NCBI GenBank assembly: GCA_002794775.1
Contig: NBAY01000072.1
Span: forward strand, 151,745 to 215,744
DNA: 64,000 nucleotides
Source: Porodaedalea pini
Lineage: Eukaryota; Basidiomycota; Agaricomycetes; Hymenochaetales; Hymenochaetaceae
Reading direction: 5' to 3'
The notes below the pieces were generated by a model, which saw only the letters and a list, made by a program, of their open reading frames with translations, did no database searches and was not told the origin of the DNA. The translations under genes and the position numbers were made by a program. Numbering within the stretch: the stretch's first letter is position 1; every line of letters begins with the position of its first letter. Shown here piece after piece: positions 35,772 to 46,313 of this stretch.

Positions 35772-36365
35772 CATATCTAACTCAATTCTTCACAAAAACT
35801 CTTCAAAAAAGTTGCTAAATTTATGTTTCAATGGTTTCAAAAATTTGTTTGAGCTTAGAGGACAGAATATGGAATATTGAGGCTGCAGTAGTGGGAATAT
35901 GTGTTTTTCTAGCAAAACTCCTTTCCTGAATTTCCCTGAGCTCAATTTTGAAGCTAATGGCATGAAATGGTTGGAGAATGGTCTGTATAATGTATATTGA
36001 ATTTTAGATGGTTTATAACAATGCAGGCAATTTTTTGAAGACTGTCTGAGTCAAGCAAATTTGAGAGTTTCAGCACAACAGTCAAGCAGAACAAGAGGAG
36101 ACATTAATATTCATTTTAGTTCAGCCCTCATAAAATCAACCATATAATATATAGACCATTCTCCAACAAGTGTCATGTCATTAGCTTCAAATTTGAGCTC
36201 AGTAAAAATCAAGGAAGGAGTTTTGCTGGAAAAACATCTATTCTCACTACTGCAGCTTTAATATTCCACCTTCTGTCCACTAAGCTCACAAAATTCTAGA
36301 AGCCATCGAAACATAAATTTAGCAACTTTTTTGAACTGATTCTGTGAAGAATTGAGTGAGATATA
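35772..36365. repeat. Foldback palindrome, copy 2 (nested in Pack-type element)
   Basis: Arms of about 230 bp (35772-36000 and 36135-36365) are inverted copies with more mismatches than copy 1. The spacer shares blocks with copy 1's spacer, such as ATTTTAGATGGTT and GAGAGTTTCAGCACAACAG. Shorter and older than copy 1. Confidence 0.82.
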
Positions 36366-36652
36366 GATTTTACAAGTTTCTGAGGTGCTCAAATGCTGCA
36401 TTTGCTATAACATTTTCTGTCTCATTCCACAACCCACCTTGCCGATTCCAGCAAATTCCAATACAATTTTATTTTTCTACTCAATTTTGTGCAATTCCAC
36501 AAACCACCTTGCTGGTTCTAGCAAATTCCAATACAGATCCTTTTTTCTACTCAATTCCGTGCAATTCCAAGGGGTCCAAATCCATCCTAATGCCATTCCG
36601 AACTATTCTACAAATGTCTTTCTATTCTAAAATTATTCCATGATATTCCGTT

Positions 36653-36670
36653 GGGAGGTTTTTCCTGATG
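36653..36670 (-). repeat. Right 18-bp TIR of Pack-type element
   Basis: GGGAGGTTTTTCCTGATG on the plus strand, followed by GA. Confidence 0.85.
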
Positions 36671-36785
36671 GATGGGCACCCTGAGGCCCTGACGTACGAC
36701 TTTTCTTCTCTTGACTCCCTGGCCAGGGCATTAATATTGTTGACTGGGATGGTCTCTTCCTTGAATTTTTATCTGACATTGTCTC

Positions 36786-37690
36786 GAATTGCAAGTATGA
36801 AGCGAGTGATAATCTGCTGCTGATTGGAAAAAAAGGCAGTGGAGCTGTTTGCTGTTTTTATACCGTTTGCGATATCTTTCATTTTGCTATCTATGTCACT
36901 TTGTTTCTGGCCGAAGTATTGGTGAATGCATTTGAGGCGACGCGCCGCCACAAATTCGCATATCATCGAGTTGTAGCTGCCTAGCAAACCGCCTTTGCTG
37001 TAGATGGTGATATTGCAGTGGTGCTCTAACACGGGTCAAAACAAAAAAGGCATCCGTTCTTTCATTTAAATTCGAATCTAGCCGCAAACGGGTATCTGAA
37101 AATCAGGTTAGGGGAATACTAGTATTTATATTAGAACCGGCCCTTCGTAAGCATACGAGACTTGAACTCGAATCCTCCGCTCTAAATTCAAGCTCATATT
37201 GGAAGGACAAATCAGCTCCAAGTCGTACTAATTAGAGTACTAGTGCAGCTCTTCAAACCTACAATAAATACCGTGTCTACTCATAGCTTGCAGCCTAAAA
37301 CATGCATATAATCTTCGGAGAAAAAGCCTCGAATCGTGGTCAATGTGAGAGACTCGTATTGATGAACTCTGCATTGAAATGGCGGAAGCAAAGTGGGGAC
37401 GGGAGTATCTTTATTACATAATATAGAGAGCCCATTTCCCGGACCTCAGCTCTGCAGCCGTCGTCCTCCACTCACCACCATCCCCTCCGAGTACTCGCCC
37501 TCTCCTCCTCTTCTCCATTTATTCCCACTACCACTCGCCCGCCTGCGACCTCAACGACGTCCTCCTCCTCGTGAGTCTCGCTTTTCTCTCTATTTACACG
37601 CGATGCTCGCTTCTTGCTTGCCATCTGCGTCGCCCGCGCACCGCACTGGCCACCTGCGCCCCCATCTGCCCGTCTCCCATCTCCTGGTCC
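36786..37690. repeat. Duplicated upstream region of gene B
   Basis: Second copy of 29345-30190, colinear and on the same strand. The right border of similarity is near 37690, after a shared Pro/Ser-codon-like GCCCGTCTCCCATCTCCTGG word. Confidence 0.7.
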
Positions 37691-38355
37691 CCGTCCGTGT
37701 TGCCGTGCCACCCATGCCGACATCTCCGCTTCTATCTTCTGGCAGATCCCGCCGGTTCTATAAAATATCATAAAAATTGATCAGTCCGAGACGCGTGTGT
37801 CCGCACCGGTGCTGGTGCTCAATTTATACGATGGCGGCGGCAGCGTCGTATATCTATTATCGCTTACTGACTCTTTTCTCTCTTCTCGATTATAAATATA
37901 GATATTCTGCACGCATAAACCGCACGCTGAAAAGACGGCGCGGCGCGTGTTCGAGGTCAGCACAGTAGTTCGTCCTCGTCAACGAGCCTCGGAACTCAGG
38001 TTGGCGATTCGGCCATTGCAGCCAAGTCGAACCAACCATCGACCCTCTCGTGAGTCACCCTCATTCCCGACGTCGGAGCGGTGTTGGAGTCTGACGGGGT
38101 GTTTCACACCAATCCTTATTCCTCTCTTTCGTTTGGATTTGACGTGCAAGGCATGACAGGTACCTCCCAATTCGCAACGTAAAATAAATAAACAGGCCGC
38201 TCATCGTTGACGTGCTCTCGCTCTTGCGTACGTGCCAATATCTGTCTCCTCGATCATTGTCGCTCAACTCTACCCCCTTAACGCATCTATACACCGCGCA
38301 GCCTGTCCACCCGAGTGTCCTCGCACGAAATTAATATAAGAAAGACAGACACAAC

Positions 38356-39237
38356 ATGACCCACCTCACGAACCCCTCCGTCCTTGCGAGTAGCACGATG
38401 ACCGCTCCGCACATCTCGGACCACTCGACTTACTACCACGAAGACGAGCACGCTTCCGTCCCTACGTCCGAACCCGGACACGCAGAAACGACCGGCCCGC
38501 CCTCGCCGACGAACCTGCCTCCGCGCCGGCTCACGACAAGCGAGATTGGACAATGGAAGACGTTCGCAACGGGCCCGTTTGTGGGCCGGACGGTGCGTGC
38601 GGAGATTGTGGAAGTGCAGAAGGCGGATTTGGGGAGGAAGTGTGCGGATCCGCCGACTTCAGTGTCGTCAGCTGCTGCGGGGTCGGGGTCGCATGGCGGG
38701 GAGGATGGCGAGGGGATGGGAGTGGGGTCGAGGACGGGGAAGGAGAGGGAGAGGGAGCGGCACGACAGGGACCTGGGTGGAGAGAAGGAGAAAGAGAAAG
38801 ATAGTGAAGGGCGGGCGGAGCGCGAGGACCGTCGGCCGTTCAACGCGCCTCCGGTCGTGTCCCTGCAGCTGTTCGAGAGCGTGCACCACGGGACGCCTCA
38901 CCAGTACGAGCGCGCGATACCGACGGAGGACGTCGAGATTGACGGACTCATTTGCCAAGTGGACTTGTATCGGGCACCGATCGATCCGGACGCGCTGCCT
39001 CCACCATCCGAGTCCGACAAGCTCACGCGTGTGCTGTTCGGCGAATCGTACGTGCACGCGTGCAGCCTCGACCTCTCCGGCAGGCCGGCGCTGAACTTCG
39101 TCTTCGCGGGTCTGTCCGTGAAGCTCGAGGGTCTGTTCCGCCCACGCTACCGGTTCTTTGACTTGTTCAGCTGGACGGCGGGCAGCGCGGACGTACCGGT
39201 GCTGGCGCAGTGCTTTGGCGGCGCGTTTGCGGTGTAG
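38356..39237 (+). CDS. Velvet-domain transcription regulator, 3' end truncated
   Basis: Velvet proteins are fungal DNA-binding regulators of development, sporulation and secondary metabolism that form hetero-complexes. The domain starts at QWKTFATGPFVGRTVRAEIV, is interrupted by a low-complexity insertion (Ser/Gly, then Arg/Glu/Lys), and resumes RRPFNAPPVVSLQLFES, DGLICQVDLYR, RPALNFVFAGLSVKLEG, RPRYRFFDLFS, VPVLAQCFGGAFAV. A stop TAG follows at once. The next codons (EFPGPKASMPLTKWG) still match the family end, so the stop is a late mutation or deletion of a few codons. The rest of the normal C-terminus is replaced by a piece related to the gene at 40674. No intron is seen in the coding part. 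ATG 38356 (MTHL) is used as the first in frame; 38398 (MTAP) is also possible. Function is probably impaired but the core fold is nearly complete. Confidence 0.8.
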   Translation: MTHLTNPSVLASSTMTAPHISDHSTYYHEDEHASVPTSEPGHAETTGPPSPTNLPPRRLTTSEIGQWKTFATGPFVGRTVRAEIVEVQKADLGRKCADPPTSVSSAAAGSGSHGGEDGEGMGVGSRTGKERERERHDRDLGGEKEKEKDSEGRAEREDRRPFNAPPVVSLQLFESVHHGTPHQYERAIPTEDVEIDGLICQVDLYRAPIDPDALPPPSESDKLTRVLFGESYVHACSLDLSGRPALNFVFAGLSVKLEGLFRPRYRFFDLFSWTAGSADVPVLAQCFGGAFAV

Positions 39238-39282
39238 GAATTCCCTGGACCCAAGGCGAGCATGCCGTTGACGAAATGGGGT

Positions 39283-39395
39283 CTGAGCTCGCTGACTTTG
39301 ATTTAACAGTCCCGACCTTGTGCTCTGTAACAGAGCCTGTAAATATGCCGACTACTTCTTCTCTCATGACATCTATCTGTGTAATACGTAGTGTG
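39283..39395 (+). pseudogene. Decayed fragment related to gene at 40674-43553
   Basis: Aligns without large gaps to 42405-42515, including TTGACAGTCCCGA-like and ATATGCC-ACTA-TTCCTTC-like blocks (roughly 70 percent identity by eye). The corresponding intact protein segment is LFDSPDPMLRKRAWDYANYF. The fragment is directly fused to the velvet gene's 3' end. Confidence 0.65.
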
Positions 39396-39399
39396 CGCA

Positions 39400-40640
39400 T
39401 CTTGGCCTTTTGGATAGCCGGCCCGCTGTTTCTGAAGAGTCGTGGGTATTGATTATGCAATCATTTTTAAATTTCTCCCCAGTTTTCTCACCTTTGCGGT
39501 CGAAAGACCCACGCAAGTATGACCGTACTTCTCTCTTTCTGCAGCTTGTCATTCATGGGCGAGCTTCCGGCGTCACCCTATGATCCTCAAAGATAAGTAC
39601 TCACTCCGCCTTAGTCGTTGAGCCATGGTCAATCTACGCTACAGCAGGTGGACCATCACTGTCCCGCTGTAAATGCTACCTAATTCTCAGCGAGAGTTGG
39701 ACGTTCTTCACTCGATAATCTCCAGATGGAAATAGGTGTGTCCTCCGCCTCGTAGGTCAGAGCTAAATATGACTGAATACTAGTAGGACCCCAGTTATAC
39801 GCCTTTGATGTGCTACGACTCAATACAGAGCACGCGTCTATCGTCCGACTGCGTGCTTACCATCTAGACAGCCTTGCCCATGAGCTTCTTGATATACATC
39901 TCTGCATAATTCCGTGGCCCGTCACAAGTACATCTTTCGGAAATACATCAGTGCATCGTTCCTCACTGTACAGCTAAAGCGCTATTGGACTGTCTACATA
40001 TCTAAAGGCAAGCCTCCTGACCAACATGTGCGCCGATGCTGTACTCTACTTGCAGTATCAGCTGCTGCTTCTATTATGATACTGGAGCGCTTCACAGTAA
40101 GCGCTGCACTGCCAAGATCTCATCGTTTTCCTGAGTCCTACTTCATACTCTCGCGCCCTACATGAGTCCCACGTCTTCACGTCGTTCTTCAAGTTCGTCG
40201 TCCTCTTAAAAATGTCCGAGTCCATGTCCTGTAATGTTATACTTACCAGATCGAATCGTTTAGGGTCCGTTAGCGCCGCGGGCGACTAGACCGGCGCCTC
40301 GCTCTATCGCTTCCCAGCATCGATAATTCACCTTAAGTTCACTGCCTTCCGTACAAAGAAGCATAGTAAGCCACATTCCCCGCTATCGTATGAAATCTAA
40401 CCGTACAACACAGCCGAAACGCTGAACTCACCTCGTGCCTCGCCTTATTCGTGAGTGGCCGAGTAACTCTCTGACCTGCGGAGTCTCAAGACGGTCTCCC
40501 GTGCGCAGAAGCTGCATCTAATATGAGAATTGAACTGATTCTGTGATGTTATCGATTCACTATCTAACAGGTTCTGCACAGGTCGGTCCGCAATACTATC
40601 CTATTTCCCACGTTCATCCTAACCTATATATCCCTAGAAG
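39400..40640. other. Intergenic, no gene seen
   Basis: Only short frames (up to 83 codons). Its right end must hold the promoter of the gene starting at 40674. Confidence 0.45.
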
Positions 40641-40673
40641 TTGCCCCTCTCTCTTCTCACCTACCTTACAGTC

Positions 40674-43553
40674 ATGAACCACTCCGATCTCAATGACTCG
40701 CAAGCCGAACCTGAACCTTTCGACGGTTTCCATTCTCTCACTCGCTCGAGCACGAACTCGACGGCCTCCAACTTGCCTGGCCCAGGACGCACACTCGGGG
40801 TATTCTATGATTTCGTAGGAGGTCACATAGAGACTCTGATAAACAAGGCAGCGAGAGCAAGGGGACTTCGCCCTTCTCCTAATTCACAAGTCGAACATAC
40901 CGAAGCTTTTGATGATCTTAGTCGCACGAGCACAAACTCGACCGCATCCAATCTTCCTGGTCCAGGACGAACTCTTGGGGTATTTTACGACTTCGTAGGA
41001 GATCCAATTGAGGTGATTTTAGGCAAAACAGCGGAACGAATGGGCAAAGGGCCGCGCGTGACTGCTCAAAGGATTCGACGAAGGCGCACTAAAGTTATCT
41101 TTGCTTCCCTGCATGTCGAGAACCCTCCATGCACGATTTCCCCAGAAAGGAGATGCTCGTGCAGTAACTATTGTCGTTGCATCATGTGCTGGCACGACTC
41201 TTCCGAGCCCCTTAGAACCAGGAGGAGATTTCGATCACCAGCCTCGATCAAAGGAAAAGGCGGCAATTTGAAAACGACTGTGAACGACTGTTGGATTATG
41301 TGAAGTAAGTCGCGCGCGTACCACTTCTTACCTGATAATCACTTAATGTGTATTGAGATCAAACGTTCCATCAACTCGTAAGCAAGCGGTGGACCACCTC
41401 CTCGACCTCTCTGTCAACGATGACTACGTTCGAGCACTCTTGAAGTCTATGGGAGCGACGAAAACCATCACAGATTCGGTCCGGATCTATTCCCGCTTCC
41501 GCCACGGCGGTCACGATGAACTTCTTCTTAGCAGTTCGCAAAAGGCGCTCGTTTCTCTCAGTGACTCAAAGATCAACACGTTGCTCCAGGAGTGGGTCAC
41601 CCTATTGGAGTACGGCAGTGAATGTCCTTCCAATAGGCACAAGATCCTGCAAAGTGAGATTACTCCGTATTTTGAGTATGTCCAGTTGAAGCTCCATTTA
41701 ATCCCCATGAATGTCTGACCCATCTTCATCTATATCTACTGACCCAAATAGGGATTCTACCAATGCATTTCTTATCATGCGAATTTTCCGACGCCTTGTT
41801 CAACCTGCGGTTCAGCTAGAATGGTGCGCGCGTATAATAGAATGTATGCTTTCCAGCATCGCGAAATCACCCTTCAACTTTGAATGGGAGGAATGCGACA
41901 TTGTACTTGGTTGTATGCTCAACCATCTCTTATCGTGTCCTCTTGGACTTCAACATGTCATAGCCGAGTGCATTTTACGGTAACTCAGGAGATATACAAT
42001 TAAACTCAGGGTCGCTTATTTATCTGGGTACAGATTCGCCGACAGACTTCCCCGGATAATTGAATCGAAGAAGTTTCAAGAGTTGTCATTGACGATCGGA
42101 GAGCTGCGTCTTTCGGAACTTGATAGACTGAACTCTCGAAAGCAATTGTTTGTAAAAGGCATAATTTCAGCATGGGGAAGCGACACAGATACCTTGTCTG
42201 TGGATACGCTGCAGAAAGTATATCCATGTCCAACCTTACAGCCTGTTCTGAGCAGGTTGGCCTGCCCGCTCGAGCATGCAATGAGAAACGTTTTCAATGC
42301 TACTTATTCTCGAGTTTGGAGGAAAGTGCCGACTTCCGCAGAGGTTCCTTTCTATAATGAAATTGCGCGCTGCATTGAGAGGCAAGTGGTGCAGAACTAC
42401 GGCCCGCATTCGCTAACTTTATTTGACAGTCCCGATCCCATGCTTCGGAAGAGAGCCTGGGACTATGCCAACTATTTCCTTCCTCTCGATATCTATCGTT
42501 GCAATATGATGCTTCAGGCGCTTTCTACCACAGTATTCGCAACTTCGGAGGATTTCTCAAACTTCGAAAAAGAGAAACGGGAAAATTGCATTCCAGAAAC
42601 TGACGACTATCCGTTTACGGTCTACCGTCACTTGGACAGAAACAGTAATCAGATACATCTCGTGAGCTTATTCATCAGTTAACGCATAGACGCCATTGTA
42701 CTAACATTAACTGTTCCAGGGCTCTCGGTATACTCCGGGTTGTTACAGGCGGCTATGTGATCCCACGGAAGAATATGAGCTGGCGTACCTATCGAGATGG
42801 AAGTTGGATTTCGTGTTAGAACGTGGTATTGCCTTTTCAAGTGCAAATCTTCACCCCATTGTCGCCGGGCGTGGAAGAGACATGCAAACTACCTATATTG
42901 CGGAAGTAACCGCCGAGTTTGAATGCACAGAGTGCGGTCTAGATGGGGCGGTATTTGAGAAATACGCTATAGCTGAAGGCACAAAACCCGAAGACCTGCG
43001 TATTGAAGTGCAATGTCATACAACTGTACTCCTCGGTGCAAGGTCGGTTGCCGTTTACGTGCTCCGCTACGCTCCCGATGCGTGTGCGAAGCACAACTGT
43101 GCCGAGCGCCGAGGCTTCAAAGGGGACGGCTTGGACGCGACAGGTCCTTTCTCATGGACACCTGCACGTCCATACACAAACGAATGGCCGGGTTACTGCA
43201 GCAGAGTTATCAATGTAACAGAAACTCGCGTGGGAGACGAAATTGCAAGCGAGAAAGGGCGGGTATTGAAAGAAGAAGAGGAGACCGTGTCTAACTCCGA
43301 GTTGGATGACCTAGAATACCTCACATGCAACGATCACAGCGAGACCGAAGCGTATCCAGGGTCTGGTGACGAGACCAAGGATGAATCCGACTCCGAGTTG
43401 AGTAATCCGGACTTCTTGTCGTGCATTGGTACGGGCGAGGCCGAAACCGACATAGAGTTAATCGCGGTAAACATACCGACATGCGGTGGCGGAATGAAGG
43501 TCGGATCTCTGCCAGAAATAGTTGGAGTAAATGCGGACGGAAGTGGAGCGTAA
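40674..43553 (+). CDS. Uncharacterised multi-exon protein with N-terminal peptide duplication
   Basis: Supported exons: 40674 to about 41110 (end uncertain), 41216-41304, 41358-41675, 41752-41979, 42034-42661, 42720-43553. Introns after the first are 52-76 nt with good signals. The N-terminus contains two copies of a unit with SNLPGPGRTLGVFYDFVG (40755-40830 and 40935-41010). The middle part is helical (KQAVDHLLDLSVNDDYVRAL, FLIMRIFRRLVQPAVQLEW) and suggests an armadillo/HEAT-like repeat region. The C-terminal half has YTPGCYRRLCDPTEEYELA, a CxxC (FECTECGLDG), and a region with CAKHNCAERRGF before an acidic Ser/Glu tail. I do not recognise the family. It looks intact and is probably expressed; a decayed relative lies at 39283. 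Confidence 0.65.
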
Positions 43554-43855
43554 TTTAGTGTCTGGAACTGATAGTTCAGGTCAGTATCGGACATTGAAAT
43601 ATAAATGACACAACGGACTGAACTGCTCTACTTAGAGAGAATATATTACTTCAACGAGTGGCTTTCTTTGAGCAGGTGGCTTTGTGTTTTCGTTTGTCTA
43701 TTTCTTTGGCTTCGGTTTCAAGACATACTATTTATCATAGCTGTGCGTGCTAGCATCAGAATGACGGGAATGACACCTTCACTTTATTCAGCACATGCAC
43801 TTGTCCAAATAACAGAATTCGATGGCATTAATATTGGTTGCGCATTCGTAAATGA

Positions 43856-45577
43856 TCATCGCATCGCCCTTTCCCACCATTTGCCCGCCTCCTTCCTCCT
43901 TCTCTCCATCAGAGCCGCCACCTCTGCACCCCATATCTCCTCCGGTCTCCTACCCTCCTTCAACCCATCCATATGTTTTTTCAGCTCTGGGTAGTCGAGC
44001 ACGACACAATTCTGCACGGAAAGCGGCTCAGCCGGGTCCCAGCGTGTGAGTGCCGCTTTATTTGGCACACGGTGTGGCGGGATGAGTGAACGTCCGCGGT
44101 AAAGATCTTCATAGATATATGCGACGTCTGTCTCGTCGATGGGGAGTCGGCTAGGTAGAGGAAAATATAAGACAAGAATAATAAGCACGGTGTGGTAGGA
44201 TATGAGCCGGGAGAACACACTTGATTTTTTCTCCTGAAATCTTCTCCTCTCGTACCAGCAGCTCGCGGAGCAGCTTCTCATACGTCTTGCGTCTATTTTT
44301 GATCCAAAGCGGGTTCGCAATTGGTCGTCCAGCAATTTCGCATAGAATATACGCCGCAGCATTTAGGCCAAAAATCGACGGGAGTGGGCCAAAAACAGGC
44401 AGAATCCTGACCCTGAAGTCATCAAATGGCGTCAGTTCTTGCACGTTGCCCTTCTCGCGCTCCTCTTCTGCAAGCGGAAGGAGTTTTATGTCCTCCACCG
44501 GCTGTTCAGTTGAATATACTACGGGAATGCCAGACGAGATGCCCGCCTTGCGTAACTGCACGCGCACAGAACGCGAGAGGGAGTCTTCGGCGGTGCATGA
44601 GATGTCGGAGATCTGAATGCGTGTCGGATCTAGCTTCGAGCCTGCACCCATTGAGGAGATGACCTGACAAGATACAGAATTATATGAGCGACGTTCCATC
44701 ATGCCGGAGAGCGTTGTACATACTTTTATGCCATTTGCATGGCAGTACTTGAGAAGGTCGACCTTCGTCGTGATATTGTCAATCGCATCTAGGGCAAAGT
44801 GTAAGAACTCGTAAAAGTCCTGCACTCCTTTGAGAGCATACCTATCACCCAATCGACTCCCTCCAGCAGACTGGCACCGTCCTCTTTCCTCCAGAGCTCT
44901 TCCCGTGCGTCAACCTCCACTTTCAACGACATCCTCATCAGAGCGCTCTTCATGGACTGCACTTTCGACATGCCGACATCACTGAGCGTCGCCGTCGCAT
45001 GTCTATTGAGCGATGACATTGTAACGCGGTCAAAATCGACCAGTCGTATCTTAGTTATGCCTCTGCAAAGAGCCGCATAGAAAAAAAAAACGAAATTAGT
45101 GTCAGGGATGAAGTACGAATATTATTGAGTCCTACGCTAGACGCACGATCGAACAAGCATCACCGCTGCCCAGCTACCAACCCCACCGCAACCAACCACC
45201 GCCACGTTTGCCTTCCTCACGCGCTCCATACCTTCCTCCTTGAATAACGCATAACACCGCGCCAGCTGCTCCCTGAAAAGTTCCTCCGTTTCATCTCCTC
45301 GCAGGATCCGCTCCTTCACAGGTTCAACCCGTTCATACATGAGGTTAGATGTAGAGATGTCGGGTGGCGTTTGTATTTCTGAAGGGTATGGTAGGTCGGC
45401 AGACGAGTCCTCACGAGCTAGCGCATCCCGAATGTCCTCCTGTAGCTGCTGACGTCGACGCCGTCGCGAGTAGACATTATAGGATGAAATCGCACCCGCT
45501 GTCGCCAATGAACTGGCTACTGCAACCAGAACTAGCTGGGTGCGGTGAGATCGAAGATTGACAGAACTCAAACTCAT
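43856..45577 (-). CDS. tRNA threonylcarbamoyladenosine dehydratase (TCD1/TCD2 type)
   Basis: ATP-dependent enzyme that cyclises t6A37 of ANN-decoding tRNAs to ct6A; the yeast homologues sit on the mitochondrial outer membrane. Five exons: 45577-45147, 45062-44842, 44788-44724, 44663-44221, 44150-43856; introns 53-84 nt. An N-terminal hydrophobic segment (LVLVAVASSLATAGAISSYN) is followed by RRRRRQQ, fitting a membrane anchor. The E1/ThiF-like Rossmann motif is NVAVVGCGGVGSWAAVMLVR, then RLVDFDRVTMSSLNRH, DAIDNITTKVDLLKYC, VISSMGAGSKLDPT and DSLSRSVRVQLRK. The E1-type adenylation residues are all present. About 480 residues, close to the family norm. The ending LYRGRSLIPPH and a basic helical tail are also typical. 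Confidence 0.9.
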
Positions 45578-45599
45578 GGCTTGAAGCTAAAAGCATTGA

Positions 45600-46310
45600 G
45601 CGCAAATTTGCAAGGACAAGTGAAGCCTGCCCTTAACATTATCAATGGTACAGTCAAAGACGCGTCCTTTGAGCACCAACTTGGATTCCTTCCGCAAAAT
45701 GTCTACACAACAGCTTTTTGCTAAATTTTTACATGAATGCGGAGATACATATCGAAAGTATCTACTTGATTTTTTTTGAGCTCTGAAGTGTGTAAGTGAA
45801 ATTGATTTGAAGGCAAGAAAAAAACAGGCTTTATGACACAGAAGTCATCACAAAATTTTGCATCAAATGATATACGCTTTTGGGAATGATAATGACGCAG
45901 TAATGATCGGACCAGACTAAATTAGGTTATATGTAGCTTTAATGGGATGACAAGGCTTCCTAAAGGCTTATAAGCGTGCATAATAATTGTGCAAGGTTGT
46001 AAGGGTAATTTAAGACTTTCCACAAGGATATAAGGGCATGAAATAGTTGTACATATGTTTCATGCAAATGTAATGTGCTGGAAAGTCTGTCACTTCCATA
46101 ATAAGCAAGGCGTAAGTTTTGCGAGCGTCTCATATACTTGTGCAAGACTTTGGTGGTTATATACGATGCTTATAAGCATCTCTGCAAGTATTACACGGAA
46201 AGTATAATTGCATTAAATACCTGAAGAACTATGTCGTATAACTACAATTGCATTAAATACATGAAGAACTATGCCGTATAATTACAATGTATCCTATCCA
46301 ATAATGAGTG
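45600..46310. other. Intergenic, AT-rich, no gene seen
   Basis: Contains a short near-tandem duplication around 46197-46285 (TATAATTGCATTAAATAC..GAAGAACTATG..GTATAA, twice) that looks like a local duplication. No coding potential. Confidence 0.55.
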
Positions 46311-46313
46311 ATG

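Larger units (their letters stand above)
32715..36670. mobile_element. Non-autonomous TIR element carrying captured host gene fragments (Pack-type)
   Basis: 3956 bp bounded by perfect 18-bp inverted repeats (CATCAGGAAAAACCTCCC). It lies in an exon whose uninterrupted sequence can be deduced from gene A. Flanks give a 2-bp duplication GA (32713-32714, 36671-36672). Both subterminal regions (32760-33020, 36410-36650) are rich in ATTCC words, and the right one has a tandem repeat of about 65 bp. No transposase is present. Cargo on the minus strand: prolyl-tRNA synthetase fragment, eIF4G fragment. A foldback palindrome is nested near the right end. Superfamily uncertain: the 2-bp duplication suggests CACTA-like, but the termini are not CACTA. 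Confidence 0.82.
31596..36779 (-). pseudogene. Gene B: two-unit paralogue of gene A, split by a transposon
   Basis: Start MSDKNSRKRPSQST at 36779; exon 1 reads ...SGPQGAH to 36671, is broken by the 3956-bp insertion, and resumes LERTNVTGWKPLTQNF from 32714 to 32632. Further exons: 32559-32449, 32345-32070, 31999-31886, 31777-31596. The third of these fuses the C-terminal part of one unit (AALGCWDGLEAYYGEEV) to the N-terminal part of a second (ESQQKRRRRSVTPKPQHAH), so the protein held two copies of the gene A domain in tandem. The last exon ends GPPSPEFDI. Intron positions and phases are those of gene A. With the insertion the intact protein cannot be made, although a transcript starting inside the element could still give the second unit. 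Confidence 0.75.

Noticed and set aside
37140..37200. T-loop-like sequence of a tRNA on the minus strand (CGAGTTCAAGTCTCG)
   Set aside because: A four-base stem with a good T-loop is present, but I could not build an acceptor stem, D arm or anticodon arm around it. The duplicated copy near 29730 breaks the stem.
43605..43994. 129-codon plus frame after the gene ending at 43553
   Set aside because: It overlaps the last exon of the tRNA dehydratase on the other strand and has no motif.
46190..46290. Near-tandem repeat as a CRISPR-like array
   Set aside because: Only two imperfect units in an AT-rich intergenic region of a eukaryote; a simple local duplication explains it.
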